From: Prado023 sp963777855
GTDB taxonomy: Bacteria > Actinomycetota > Actinomycetes > S36-B12 > CAIYMF01
DNA: 64,000 nucleotides
Reading direction: 5' to 3'
Assembly (NCBI GenBank): GCA_963777855.1
Contig: CAVZRW010000013.1
Location: 124,001 to 188,000, forward strand
Shown here: piece after piece, positions 1 to 9,103 of the stretch
Layout of the letters: the number at the start of each line of letters is the position of its first letter
Position numbering within the stretch: position 1 is the first letter of the stretch
The notes under the pieces: model-generated
What the model saw: the letters and a program-made list of their open reading frames with translations, nothing else
Database searches by the model: none
What the model was told of the DNA's origin: nothing
Translations under genes and position numbers: made by a program

Positions 1-193
1 ACTCCGCGGCCCCTCGCCGATCCTGATCCGTGGTGCTTGCCTCCGCTAGAGCAGGGCTAACCCGCACCGATCATGGCCACCCGCGCCCGGGTCCACGCGC
101 TCACCGCGGCCCGCCCCGGGCCCCGGCCCACGCGTCACGTCGCCCAGGGGCGACTGCGCCCCTCGCGCCCGTTCGGGCGTGGCCCACCCCCAA

Positions 194-222
194 GTTACTG
201 GCCGGTAACCGGGCGCTAGGAT
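194..222 (+). promoter_or_regulatory. Palindromic operator and -10 box of the hbd-ecm operon
   Basis: A 16-bp near-palindrome, GTTACTGGCCGGTAAC, occupies 194-209. A TAGGAT -10-like hexamer follows at 217-222, so the palindrome covers the -35/spacer position, as expected of a repressor site. A 14/16 match to the same sequence overlaps the promoter of ccr (11448-11463), another gene of the same pathway. Short TTAC...GTAA palindromes are typical of TetR-family acyl-CoA regulators, but the regulator is not identifiable here; that part is inference. Confidence 0.55.
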
Positions 223-257
223 CGCAGGGAATCGGTGGCTGTCATGAGGAGGCGCGC

Positions 258-1110
258 ATGTCCAGGGTCGTTGTCGTCGGAGCAGGGCTGATGGGGTCCG
301 GGATCGCCCAGGTCAGTGCCGTGGCCGGTCACGACGTCGTGCTGCGCGACGTGACCGACGAGGCCGTGGCGCGCGGTCGCGGAGGCATCGAGGCCTCTCT
401 GGCGAAGTTCGCCGAGAAGGGCCGGATCTCGGCCGAGGACGCCGCTGCGGCGCTCGCGCGGATCACGACGAGCACTGACCTCGACGCGGTCGCAACCGCC
501 GACATCGTGGTCGAGGCGATCTTCGAGGATATCGACGTCGAAGTCCGCCCTCTTCGCCGACCTCGACCGGCTGGCCCCTGAGGGTGCGATCCTGGCCACG
601 AACACCTCGGCCATCCCGATCACGCGGATCGCCGCCGCGACCACCCGCCCCGAGGCCGTCGTGGGTACGCACTTCTTCTCGCCCGTGCCGATGATGGCGC
701 TGTGCGAGCTGGTGCGCGGGCTCAAGACCTCCGACGAGACGCTGGCCGGCGCCCGCATGTGGGCCGAGGGCATCGGCAAGACCTGCATCGTGGTCAACCG
801 CGATGTCGCCGGGTTCGTCACCACGCGGATCATCACCGCGCTGGTCAACGAGGCCATCGCCCTGGTGGAGTCCGGCGTGGCCACGGCTGAGGACGTCGAC
901 ATCGCCTGCAGGCTCGGTTTCGGCCACGCCATGGGCCCGCTGGCCACTGCCGACCTGACGGGCATCGACGTCATGCGCCGGGCCACGTTGAACATCCACA
1001 ACGAGACCGCCGATCCGAAGTTCTTCCCGCCGGAGCTGCTGACCCGCATGGCCATCGCCGGCGACCTCGGCCGCAAGAGCGGCCGCGGCTTCTACACCTA
1101 CGGAGGCTGA
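258..1110 (+). CDS. 3-hydroxybutyryl-CoA dehydrogenase (one frameshift)
   Basis: NAD(P)-dependent oxidation/reduction of 3-hydroxyacyl-CoA, about 283 residues, the usual size of FadB2/Hbd proteins. The N-terminal Rossmann motif GAGLMGSG is at residues 8-15; NTSAIPIT, HFFSPVP and the C-terminal GRKSGRGFYTY signature follow. Translation needs a one-base correction near position 551 (the expected DVKSALF reads through only if one G is removed). The start was chosen because AGGAGG (247-252) lies 5 nt upstream; the reading frame extends further upstream but without family similarity. The stop is one base before the ethylmalonyl-CoA mutase start, so the two are co-transcribed. In the ethylmalonyl-CoA pathway this enzyme would interconvert acetoacetyl-CoA and 3-hydroxybutyryl-CoA. 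Confidence 0.88.
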
Positions 1111-1111
1111 G

Positions 1112-3091
1112 ATGGCGGCCAAGGACAAGCCCTGGTTGATGCGCACCTACGCCGGGCACTCCTCGGCGACTGCCTCCAACGAGTTGTTCCGGCGCAACCT
1201 CGCCAAGGGCCAGACGGGGCTCTCGGTCGCCTTCGACCTGCCCACCCAGACCGGCTACGACCCCGACGCCGAGCTCGCCCGCGGCGAGGTGGGCAAGGTG
1301 GGCGTGCCGATCAGCCACATCGGCGACATGCGACGGCTGTTCGACCAGATCCCGCTGGACCGGATGAACACTTCGATGACCATCAACGCCACCGCGATGT
1401 ACCTGCTGGCGCTCTACGTGGCCGTCGCCGAGGAGCAGGGCGCGGCGCCGGCGGCGCTGTCGGGCACCACGCAGAACGACATCATCAAGGAGTACCTCTC
1501 GCGCGGCACCTACGTGTTCCCGCCCGCGCCGAGCCTGCGGCTGATCACCGACATGATCGCCTACACGGTCACCGAGGTGCCCAAGTGGAACCCGATCAAC
1601 ATCTGCAGCTACCACCTGCAGGAGGCCGGGGCCACGCCCGTGCAGGAGATCGCGTTCTCGCTGAGCACTGCGATCGCCGTGCTCGACGCGGTGCGGGACT
1701 CCGGCCAGGTGCCCGCCGAGCAGTTCGGCGAGGTCGTGGGCCGGATCTCGTTCTTCGTCAACGCCGGGGTGCGCTTCGTCGAGGAGATGTGCAAGATGCG
1801 CGCCTTCGTCGAGATCTGGGACCAGCTGACCGCCGAGCGCTACGGCGTGACCGACCCCAAGCACCGCCGGTTCCGCTACGGCGTGCAGGTCAACTCCCTG
1901 GGCCTGACCGAGGCCCAGCCGGAGAACAACGTGCAGCGGATCGTGCTCGAGATGCTGGGCGTGACCCTGTCCAAGGATGCCCGCGCCCGCGCTGTGCAGC
2001 TGCCGGCGTGGAACGAGGCGCTTGGCCTGCCGCGGCCGTGGGACCAGCAGTGGTCCCTGCGGATCCAGCAGGTGCTGGCCTACGAGTCCGACCTGCTGGA
2101 GTACCCGGACCTGTTCGAGGGCTCCGTGGTGGTGGCGGGCAAGACCGCCGAGCTGGTGGCGGGCGCGCGCGAGGAGTTGGAGCGCATCCAGGCCATGGGC
2201 GGTGCGGTCGCGGCCGTCGAGACCGGGTACATGAAGTCGGCCCTGGTGGCCGCGCACGCCGCGCGCCGCGGGCGGGTGGAGTCCGGCGAGGACGTCGTGG
2301 TCGGCGTCAACCAGTTCACCACCACCGAGCCCAACCCGTTGCTGGCCGACCTGGACACCGCGATCCAGGTGATCGACTCGTCGGTCGAGTCGGCCGCAGC
2401 GCAGGCCGTGCAGGCCTGGCGTGCCGGGCGGGACGAGGCCCGGGTGCACGCGGCACGTGCGGCCCTGGCGTCGGCCGCGGCCGGCACGGGCTCGCTGATG
2501 CCCGCCTCGATCGAGTGCGCTCGTGCGGGTGTGACGGTGGGGGAGTGGACGCAGACGCTGCGTGCCGTGTTCGGGGAGTACCGGGCGCCCACCGGCGTCG
2601 CGGGTGTGAGCGGCATGGTCGCCGGCAACGAGGCCCTCGCCGCGGTGCGCGAGTCCGTGCGCGCGACCGGCGCGGAGCTCGGGGGCCCGTTGCGCTTCCT
2701 CGTCGGCAAGCCGGGCCTCGACGGGCACTCCAACGGCGCCGAGCAGATCGCCGTACGGGCCCGTGACGCCGGTTTCGAGGTCGTCTACCAGGGCATCCGA
2801 CTCACGGCCGCGGAGATCGTGGCAGCGGCGGTCGCCGAGGACGTCGACGTGGTCGGCCTGTCGATCCTGTCCGGATCCCACATGGTGGCCGTGCCGCAGG
2901 TGCTGGCCGGGATGCGGGCGGCGGGGATGACCGACGTGCCGCTCGTGGTCGGCGGGATCATCCCGGAGGCCGACGCGGCGGCGCTGCTCGAGCAGGGCGT
3001 CGCGGCCGTGTTCACCCCGAAGGACTACGACGCGACCGTGGTGATGGCCAGGGTGGTCCGGGCGATCCGCGAGGCCCACGGGCTGGAGTAG
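1112..3091 (+). CDS. ecm: Ethylmalonyl-CoA mutase (coenzyme B12-dependent)
   Basis: Single-chain AdoCbl-dependent mutase (MeaA type) converting ethylmalonyl-CoA to methylsuccinyl-CoA, 659 residues. The N-terminal catalytic domain opens with TYAGHSSATASN and keeps Tyr13 in the carboxylate-pocket position and Arg131 (SRGTYVF), both expected for a dicarboxylyl-CoA substrate. The C-terminal B12-binding domain has the base-off DxHxxG signature as D537-G-H539-S-N-G542, with GLSILSGSH and GGIIP further on. Its ribosome site (GGAGG, 1102-1106) lies inside the end of the preceding hbd gene. Together with ccr, the epimerase and meaB in this window it supports an ethylmalonyl-CoA pathway. The fusion of both domains and the absence of a partner subunit distinguish it from methylmalonyl-CoA mutase. 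Confidence 0.93.
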   Translation: MAAKDKPWLMRTYAGHSSATASNELFRRNLAKGQTGLSVAFDLPTQTGYDPDAELARGEVGKVGVPISHIGDMRRLFDQIPLDRMNTSMTINATAMYLLALYVAVAEEQGAAPAALSGTTQNDIIKEYLSRGTYVFPPAPSLRLITDMIAYTVTEVPKWNPINICSYHLQEAGATPVQEIAFSLSTAIAVLDAVRDSGQVPAEQFGEVVGRISFFVNAGVRFVEEMCKMRAFVEIWDQLTAERYGVTDPKHRRFRYGVQVNSLGLTEAQPENNVQRIVLEMLGVTLSKDARARAVQLPAWNEALGLPRPWDQQWSLRIQQVLAYESDLLEYPDLFEGSVVVAGKTAELVAGAREELERIQAMGGAVAAVETGYMKSALVAAHAARRGRVESGEDVVVGVNQFTTTEPNPLLADLDTAIQVIDSSVESAAAQAVQAWRAGRDEARVHAARAALASAAAGTGSLMPASIECARAGVTVGEWTQTLRAVFGEYRAPTGVAGVSGMVAGNEALAAVRESVRATGAELGGPLRFLVGKPGLDGHSNGAEQIAVRARDAGFEVVYQGIRLTAAEIVAAAVAEDVDVVGLSILSGSHMVAVPQVLAGMRAAGMTDVPLVVGGIIPEADAAALLEQGVAAVFTPKDYDATVVMARVVRAIREAHGLE

Positions 3092-3124
3092 CCTCTGCCG
3101 CGGAACGCACGGAACCTCCAGAAG

Positions 3125-3175
3125 GTGCTCGATTCTCCGGTTGCTCCGCCGAGGATCGAGCACGTCCGGGAGAAT
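3125..3175. terminator. Inverted repeat between convergent ecm and nucS
   Basis: GTGCTCGAT (3125-3133) is perfectly complementary to ATCGAGCAC (3155-3163). A second partial pairing is possible between ATTCTCCGG (3132-3140) and CCGGGAGAAT (3166-3175). It lies between two convergent genes, 33 nt after the ecm stop, so a bidirectional terminator is the simplest reading. There is no U-tract. Confidence 0.45.
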
Positions 3176-3212
3176 GTGCGGTGCGGCGAGTCCGCCCGTC
3201 GCACAGCGCGGC

Positions 3213-3887
3213 TCAGAACAGCCGGGACTCCGGGTCGTCCACGCCGCGAAGGGCGTCGTAGTCCACGACCACGCAGCGGATCCCGCGGTCCTCGGCCAGC
3301 GTCCGGGCCTGGGGCTTGATCTCCTGGGCAGCGAAGATCCCCTGCACCGGGCTGATCAGCGGATCGCGGTTCATCAGCTCGAGGTAGCGGGTCAGCTGCT
3401 CGACCCCATCGATCTCGCCCCGACGCTTCACCTCGACGGCCACGTGCGCGCCGGCATGGTCGCGGAAGAGGATGTCCACCGGTCCGATGGCGGTCGGATG
3501 CTCGCGTCGCACCAGCTCCCAGCCCTCGCCGAAGGCCCCCGGCTGCTCAGCCAGCAGCTTCTGCAGGTGTGCCTCGACGCCGTCCTTGACCAGGCCCGGG
3601 TCGACCCCCAGCTCGTGGGAGGAGTCGTGCAGGACCTCGTCGATCGTGATCACGAGCTGCTCGCCGGCCTTGTTCGTGACCGTCCACGTGCCGGCCCCGG
3701 AGTCGTCGACCGCCTCGCGGACCGAGCACGGGGGGCTCATCCAGTTCAGAGGCTTGTAGGCCCGGTCGTCGGCGTGCACCGACACCGAGCCGTCGGCCTT
3801 GGTCAGGATCAGCCGCGTGGCCGTGGGCAAGTGGGCCGAGAGCCGGCCGATGTAGTCCACGGAGCAGACGGCCACCATCAGACGCAT
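3213..3887 (-). CDS. nucS: Mismatch-specific endonuclease NucS/EndoMS
   Basis: Endonuclease that cuts DNA at base mismatches in the non-canonical mismatch repair system of actinobacteria and archaea, acting with the sliding clamp. About 224 residues. Family signatures are visible in order: CSVDYIGRLSAHLP, ADDRAYKPLNWMSPP, DSSHELGVDPGLVKDGVEAH, the nuclease core GPVDILF, AVEVKRRGEIDGVEQLTRYL, and RGIRCVVVDYD. The protein ends in DPESRLF, the position of the clamp-interaction tail. An in-frame ATG lies two codons upstream (3893); I chose 3887 because family members begin MRL. It is monocistronic and convergent with ecm. Confidence 0.95.
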   Translation of the reverse strand: MRLMVAVCSVDYIGRLSAHLPTATRLILTKADGSVSVHADDRAYKPLNWMSPPCSVREAVDDSGAGTWTVTNKAGEQLVITIDEVLHDSSHELGVDPGLVKDGVEAHLQKLLAEQPGAFGEGWELVRREHPTAIGPVDILFRDHAGAHVAVEVKRRGEIDGVEQLTRYLELMNRDPLISPVQGIFAAQEIKPQARTLAEDRGIRCVVVDYDALRGVDDPESRLF

Positions 3888-3908
3888 CCGCACAGGCTAC
3901 CCGCGCGC

Positions 3909-3956
3909 TCCCCACCTCCCCACCTCCCCACCTCCCCGCCTCCCCGCCTCCCCGCC
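3909..3956. repeat. Six tandem octamers CTCCCCAC/CTCCCCGC
   Basis: Three copies of CTCCCCAC are followed by three of CTCCCCGC, with a further C-run to about 3970. It lies in the 343-bp divergent gap just upstream of nucS. The G-rich complement (GTGGGGAG) could form quadruplexes. A similar G-rich array precedes the thioesterase gene at 49862-49946. Confidence 0.8.
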
Positions 3957-3983
3957 CCGGCTCCCCCCCCCACTTCCCGGGAG

Positions 3984-4060
3984 TTGGGCCCCATCTCGAT
4001 GCTGAAACCCATCGAGATGGGGCCCAACGGCGGTGCCGGTCATCGAGATGGGGCCCGAAT
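3984..4060. repeat. Palindromic dispersed element, copy 1 (plus an extra half-site)
   Basis: Left arm 3986-4001 (GGGCCCCATCTCGATG) and right arm 4010-4025 are perfectly complementary over 16 bp, or 18 bp including the flanking TT/AA, around an 8-nt loop. The right arm recurs as a direct copy at 4041-4056 followed by GAATCG. A related element with the same 16-bp stem and 8-nt loop is at 33331-33370, also followed by GAATCG. It sits between divergent nucS and the tandem dehydrogenase gene, so it is not obviously a terminator of either. Confidence 0.75.
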
Positions 4061-4230
4061 CGCCGATGGCTCGCGGGGAGGTGCCTCACCCGAACGAGCA
4101 GCCGCACGGCACTCGCGCCGCCCCGAGCTCTTCAGGCCGGGGGTCGGCTCGGGGGGCTCGGGGGCCGGGTGGGAGACTGCCAGCGGATGGGAAGTGGCCA
4201 TCCGGTGGGTGTTTCCAGGAGAGGATCAGC

Positions 4231-6007
4231 ATGGGCCAGATCAGCAAGGTGGGCGTCGTCGGACTGGGCACCATGGGTGCCGGCATCGTCGAGGTCGTGG
4301 CCCGTTCGGGCTTCGACGTGATCGGCGTGGACATCTCCGACGCCGCGATCGACCGGGGACGCGGGCGGGTCGAGGGCTCGCTGGCGCGGGCCCTGGAGCG
4401 CGGCAAGATCACCGAGGCCGAGCGTGACGAGACGCTGGCGCGGATCCGGTACTCGACCGACATCGCCGCGCTCGCAGACCGCGACCTCGTCATCGAGGCC
4501 GTCCCCGAGGACCTCGCGCTGAAGGCCGAGATCATGGCCACGCTCGACGCCGAGCTCGGTGCCGAGGCGATCATGGCCACCAACACCTCCAGCCTGTCCG
4601 TGACCCAGATCGCGGTCGCCACCAGCCGGCCGAACCGCGTGGTCGGGATGCACTTCTTCAACCCCGCCCCCGTGCTCGGCTTCATGGAGATCGTGCGCAC
4701 CGTGGTGGCCGGTCCGGAGGTCATCGAGGCCGCCACGGCGTTCGGTGAGTCGCTGGGCAAGACCCCGGTGGTGGTCGGCGACCGCGCCGGGTTCATCGCC
4801 AACGCGCTGCTGTTCGGCTACCTCAACCATGCGGCCTCGATGTACGAGGCCCGCTACGCCTCCCGCGAGGACATCGACGCCGCGATGCGCCTGGGCTGCG
4901 GCTACCCGATGGGCCCGCTGGCCCTGTTGGACCTCATCGGCCTGGACACGGCCTACCAGATCCTGGACACCATGTACCGGGAGGGCCGCGATCGCCTGCA
5001 CGCCCCCTCGCCGATCATCAAGCAGATGGTCACCGCCGGGATGAAGGGCCGCAAGACCGGGGCCGGCTTCTACACGTACGCCGCAGCCGGGCTCGTCCAC
5101 GGTCGTCGCGGATGCGCTGACCCCGGCCGCCGGTGGGGCGCTCGGCGCCGGGCGACCGGTGAACCGCGTGGGCGTGGTCGGTTCGGGCACGATGGCCACG
5201 GGCATCATCGAGGTCTTCGCCAAGGCGGGGATCGACACGGTGTTCGTCGCCCGCTCGCCGGAGAAGGTCGCCGCGGTGAGCACCGCGCTCGAGCGCTCCC
5301 TGGCCAAGGCCGTGCAGCGCGGCAAGCTCACCGAGGAGGCCCAGGCGCAGGCGCTGGCCCGAGTCACCGGCACGACCACGCTCGATGACCTCGCCGACGT
5401 CGACCTCGTGGTCGAGGCTGTGATCGAGGAGATCGGCGTCAAGACCGCGCTGTTCGCCAGCCTCGACGAGATCTGCAAGCCGGGCGCCGTGCTGGCCACG
5501 ACGACCTCGAGCCTGCCGGTCGTCGAGATGGCCGCGGTCACCACCCGGCCGGCCGACGTCGTGGGCATGCACTTCTTCAACCCCGCGGCGATCATGAAGC
5601 TCGTGGAGATCGTGGCCCACGTCTCCACGGCGGCCGACGTCATCGCCACCGCCGACGAGGTGTGCCGGCGGATCGGCAAGCACGCGGTGCACTGCGGCGA
5701 CCGGGCCGGCTTCATCGTCAACGCGCTGCTGTTCCCGTACCTCAACGACGCGGTGAAGATGCTCGAGGCGCACTACGCGACGGCCGACGAGATCGACGTG
5801 GCGATGAAGAAGGGCTGCGGCCTGCCGATGGGTCCCTTCGAGCTGCTCGACGTCGTCGGCAACGACGTCTCGCTGGCGATCCAGAACACGCTGTACCGGG
5901 AGTTCCGCGAGCCCGGGTTCGCCCCCGCGCCGATGTTGGAGCACCTCGTCACGGCTGGCTACCTGGGCCGCAAGACGGGCCGCGGCTTCCGCGCGTACCC
6001 CAAGTAG
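4231..6007 (+). CDS. Tandem-domain 3-hydroxyacyl-CoA dehydrogenase (one frameshift)
   Basis: Two complete 3-hydroxyacyl-CoA dehydrogenase units joined in one polypeptide of about 591 residues, the layout of the actinobacterial duplicated HACDH. Unit 1 (to about residue 286) has GLGTMGAG, NTSSLSVTQIA, HFFNPAPV, GCGYPMGPLALLDLIGLD and GRKTGAGFYTY. Unit 2 starts near 5159 with GSGTMATG and repeats TTSSLPVVEMA, HFFNPAAI, GCGLPMGPFELLDVVGND and GRKTGRGFRAY. The two lie in different frames. Removing one C near 5091 in the linker restores a continuous reading (SSTVVADALTP...GAGRPVNRVG), so I call one gene rather than two. The start has AGGAGAGG at 4217-4224. It is monocistronic, followed by a strong terminator. 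Likely roles are beta-oxidation or acetoacetyl-CoA reduction. Confidence 0.87.
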
Positions 6008-6017
6008 GTCGACTCCG

Positions 6018-6060
6018 ACGACGCGCCGGGCCCGCGAAGGTGCGGGTCCCGGCGCGTCGT
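6018..6060. terminator. Strong GC hairpin after the tandem dehydrogenase gene
   Basis: Left arm 6018-6035 pairs with right arm 6042-6060 (18 bp with one bulged T) around a 6-nt loop. It begins 11 nt after the stop codon and also lies in the gap before the end of the convergent hydrolase gene, so it can serve both strands. Confidence 0.75.
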
Positions 6061-6184
6061 CGTGTGAGCCCGGGATGGGCTGCGTCACACGGCGCTCGCC
6101 TGCGCTGGCCCGACCCGCCCCGCCCGGGGCCGGCCCCGAACCGTCACCGATCCGGCCCCGATCCGGCCCGACGGCCTCGCGGGA

Positions 6185-6952
6185 TCAGGCGTCGCGTCGC
6201 ATGTGGGCGAACGGGCGCACGTCGTTCCAGCGCTCCACCTGGCCGTCCCACGTCGTGGGCAGCGGAGCGGCCTCGGGGAGCACCGCCTCGACGATCGCGC
6301 TGAGCGCGAGGCGCGAGTAGGTCTCGCCGACCCACAGGTGCTTTGCGCCGGGAACGTCGAGGACCCGCGCCTGGGCCACCCCGGCGAAGCGGGCGCGCAC
6401 CATCTCCGGGGAGGCGAACTCGTCGAACTCGGGCACCACCGCGGTCACCGGTCGCCCCGATGCCGCCCATCCGGCCACGTCGTCGGCGTCCGTCCACCGC
6501 CCCGGCGGGGAGAGCAGCACCGCGCCGGCCACCGGGTCGACGTTGCCCCACCGCAGGATCACGTCAGTGCCGAACGACCAGCCCACTGCCCAGGGGTCGA
6601 CGAACCCCTGTCGGACGACCTCCTCGACCGCCGCCACGAGGTCGTGGCCCTCACCGCGGTTCTCCTCGAAGGTGCCCTCGGACTGGCCCCCTGTGGCAGC
6701 CGTCCCCCGGGTGTTGAACCGCAGCACACCGAGGCCGGCCAGCGCGGGGAAGCGCCACGCTGCCTTGCGGATCAGGTGGGAGTCCATCGACCCGCCGGCC
6801 GTCGGCAGCGGGTGGGCGAAGACGATGACGGCACGCGGGTCGTCGTCCAGGGGCAGCGACCACTCGCCGACCAGCCGCACGCCGTCCTCGGTGAGCAGGG
6901 AGACCGGGTGGCGGCGGGCGGGCAGGACTGAGTTGGCGACGATCGCGTGCAC
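6185..6952 (-). CDS. Alpha/beta hydrolase
   Basis: Predicted cytosolic alpha/beta-hydrolase, 255 residues. The nucleophile elbow GWSFG is at residues 124-128 (Ser126), the oxyanion-region strand AVIVFAHPLP is at 41-50 and the putative catalytic His205 is in PGAKHLW. The closest family type is the KANL3/Tex30-like, dienelactone-hydrolase-related proteins; the substrate is unknown. The GTG start is supported by a TACCCT -10 box (6960-6965) exactly 7 nt upstream with no Shine-Dalgarno, the spacing of a leaderless transcript seen repeatedly in this window. Confidence 0.75.
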   Translation of the reverse strand: MHAIVANSVLPARRHPVSLLTEDGVRLVGEWSLPLDDDPRAVIVFAHPLPTAGGSMDSHLIRKAAWRFPALAGLGVLRFNTRGTAATGGQSEGTFEENRGEGHDLVAAVEEVVRQGFVDPWAVGWSFGTDVILRWGNVDPVAGAVLLSPPGRWTDADDVAGWAASGRPVTAVVPEFDEFASPEMVRARFAGVAQARVLDVPGAKHLWVGETYSRLALSAIVEAVLPEAAPLPTTWDGQVERWNDVRPFAHMRRDA

Positions 6953-7072
6953 GGGCCCAAGGGTATGTGGCCCCCGGCTCGACCGCCGGTCGTCGCCGGC
7001 CGCGCGGGGACCCGCGCGGACGCCTGCGCTCCCCAGCCGGCTGCGGGCTGTGCGCTCAGCGCGGCCGGGGAC

Positions 7073-8522
7073 TCAGCGGTGCGAGACCACCGGCGTCCCG
7101 ACCGGTGCCCACCAGTAGACCCACTTGGCCACGTCCACCGGCAGGTTGACGCAGCCATGCGAGGCTGCGTAGCCGAACGACGAGCGCCACGGCGCACCGT
7201 GCAGCGCGTAACCGGCGTGGAAGAACGACGACCAGGGCACGTTCTCGACCTCATAGTGGGTGCCGTCGGCGTTGGCGCCGCGCATCGTCATGAGGGGGTT
7301 CTTGTAGTAGACGCGGAACGTGCCGACGACCGTGGGCGTGGCGGGTGCGCCGTTGACCATGGCCACCGGGCCCTTGACGACCCGCCCGCCCACGTAGGCG
7401 GTCATCGTGTGCCGCGACAGGTTCACATCGATCCACTTCTCACCCTCCGCCGCCGGATAGGCGAGGTTCTCCGCGCCGACCGCGACCCGCCGCTCGGTCC
7501 ACGAGGCAGGGATCGCACGGTACGTGAACTCGCCGTCGTAGTCGCGGGCCCGGGCCATGGCGCGCGCGACAGCCTCGGCCACGTCCTGGGCGTTGGTCAC
7601 CACCCGCCCGTCTCGAGCGGCGGTCACAACCGCGAGCACCCGGCCCGTGGACGACACGTTGCGCAGCCCATCCCTGGGGGTGACCTCGGCCTCCTCGGCC
7701 AGGGTGTCGACCCACGCCTCGACCTTGGCCGTGCTGATGCTGCGGCGTGCCGGGCACGCCGTCCGTGGCCGGGATCGTGACCCACGAGGCCTTCCTGGCG
7801 GCCGAGGCGGCATGGTCGGCGGCCCCGTCGGAGACGACCACGCGGCGCTTGATCATCGCGTTGGCCGTGTCCGCCAGCGTGCGGGCCTCGGCGGTGGTGA
7901 ACTCAGGCTCCGCGTCGACGAGCTCGACGTCGGCGGTGGTCGACCTGAACTCGCGGGCCGCCCGCTCCACGTCATCGCGCAGGGCGGCCATCACGACCGT
8001 CTGGCCGATCACCGCCGGGACCACCACGAACGACCTCTTGTCCTTCGCTCGCGTGACCCGGGCCGGGGCGCCGACCTTCCCCGCGTCCTCGACGAGTGCG
8101 TCGGCGACCTGCTGCAGGGCAGTCGGGTCAGCCTGCAGCACGGCGGAGACGTCCCGCGGCCTCAGGGGTGCGCTGACGTAGGAGGTCCAGCTGGCGTTCG
8201 CCGCCAGGGCGGAGTCGACGGTTCGCTCCACGTCGAGGGTGTAGCCGAGTTCGGCCAGGCGAGCCTGCCGGGCCGCGCCCGCGGCCGGCTGCAGCGTGAC
8301 CGAGACGCTGTCGAAGCGCTGCTGCAGGACTCCCACCAGCTCGGCACGGGTCATGCCCGCGACCGGCTGCCCGCCCACGGTCGTGCGGGGCAGGGCACGC
8401 TCGGAGTAGTGGGTCACATACGCGGTGCCCGCCGTGAGCAGGGCCAGCACCAGCAGGACGGCGGCAGCGACCAGGACCCGGACCCAGGTCCGGGAGCGGT
8501 GATGCCTCATCGTGTTCGCCAT
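7073..8522 (-). CDS. Membrane-anchored L,D-transpeptidase (one frameshift)
   Basis: Peptidoglycan 3-3 cross-linking enzyme, about 482 residues. A short cytoplasmic N-terminus is followed by one membrane helix (VLVAAAVLLVLALLTAGTA). Next comes a VanW/YoaR-like putative peptidoglycan-binding region with a PxTxVGGQPVAGMT motif. The C-terminal YkuD catalytic domain has ALHGAPW and the active-site signature SHGCVNL. One extra base near 7741 separates the two halves and must be removed for a continuous product. I chose the start at 8522 (MANTMRHHRS) because it directly precedes the basic/TM segment; an upstream in-frame start exists. It is monocistronic. Confidence 0.88.
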
Positions 8523-8626
8523 GCCCGTGACCCCCAATGGGCGCACCCGTCGCGCTCGTCTGCGATGGGACCAGAATGTCACACTGGCCCCTGCTCCGAG
8601 GAGGGCGCGCGGCGCGTCGGTGCGGA

Positions 8627-8902
8627 TCAGCGCGGCAGGCGGCCCCGGCGCGACCAGCAGGGGGTGTGCCAGTGCCGGCGGAACTCCTCCCCGTCATGGC
8701 GGTCGGCCCGCCACGCGACCAGGTGCGGCGTGCCTGGCCGGATCTCCTGCTGGCACCCCGGGCAGCGGTAGGTCTTGGTGGCGTTGGCCCCGGTGACGGT
8801 GCGGACGTTCCACTCGCCATCGGGGTGGGACTGCGCGGCCTGCACCGAGCCGATCGCCTTGAGCGGGGAGACCTCGTCGGCCCGTCGGTTCTTGCGCCCC
8901 AT
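8627..8902 (-). CDS. Small actinobacterial zinc-ribbon-like protein
   Basis: A 91-residue conserved hypothetical of actinobacteria. It has a basic start (MGRKNRRADE), a central TYRCPGCQQEIRPGTPHLVAW and a C-terminal RRHWHTPCW, giving CxxC plus His/Cys residues that could bind one zinc. The function is unknown; homologues are often mislabelled ATP/GTP-binding although no nucleotide-binding motif is visible. A GATAAT -10 box (8910-8915) lies 7 nt before the ATG, predicting a leaderless mRNA. Confidence 0.75.
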   Translation of the reverse strand: MGRKNRRADEVSPLKAIGSVQAAQSHPDGEWNVRTVTGANATKTYRCPGCQQEIRPGTPHLVAWRADRHDGEEFRRHWHTPCWSRRGRLPR

Positions 8903-9103
8903 GGCACCGATTATCGGGCACCCCGCGGCTCGGGGGGCCCAGTCACGGCCGTGGGCGGCACGGCCAGGGCGCCCGGCCATGGCGGAGGGGCCATGGGCGG
9001 TGGCGCAGCGGCCGGGGCGCGTTCGGGCAGGCCGCACGACGCTGGTGGCCGTGCCCCCGCGTCGACGTATCGCAGCCGCAGCGCAGTCGTTAGGCTCCGG
9101 GGC

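Noticed and set aside
30..257. In-frame upstream extension of the first dehydrogenase
   Set aside because: The extra about 75 residues are Arg/Pro-rich with no family similarity, and they span the promoter and operator. A proper AGGAGG precedes the start at 258.
1100..1112. Cobalamin riboswitch controlling ecm
   Set aside because: Only one base separates hbd and ecm, and no B12-box-like structure was recognised upstream of hbd, ccr or icmA.
971..3163. 730-residue minus-strand open frame opposite ecm
   Set aside because: Complement of a strongly conserved mutase in GC-rich DNA. Its composition (His/Arg/Gly/Leu) is that of an antisense shadow.
3909..3956. CRISPR-like array
   Set aside because: The units are contiguous 8-bp tandem repeats with no spacers, and no cas genes are present.
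5159..6007. Separate downstream dehydrogenase gene starting at 5159
   Set aside because: The linker reads through after removal of one base near 5091, and the duplicated single-chain enzyme is the known actinobacterial layout. A separate start would lack a ribosome site.
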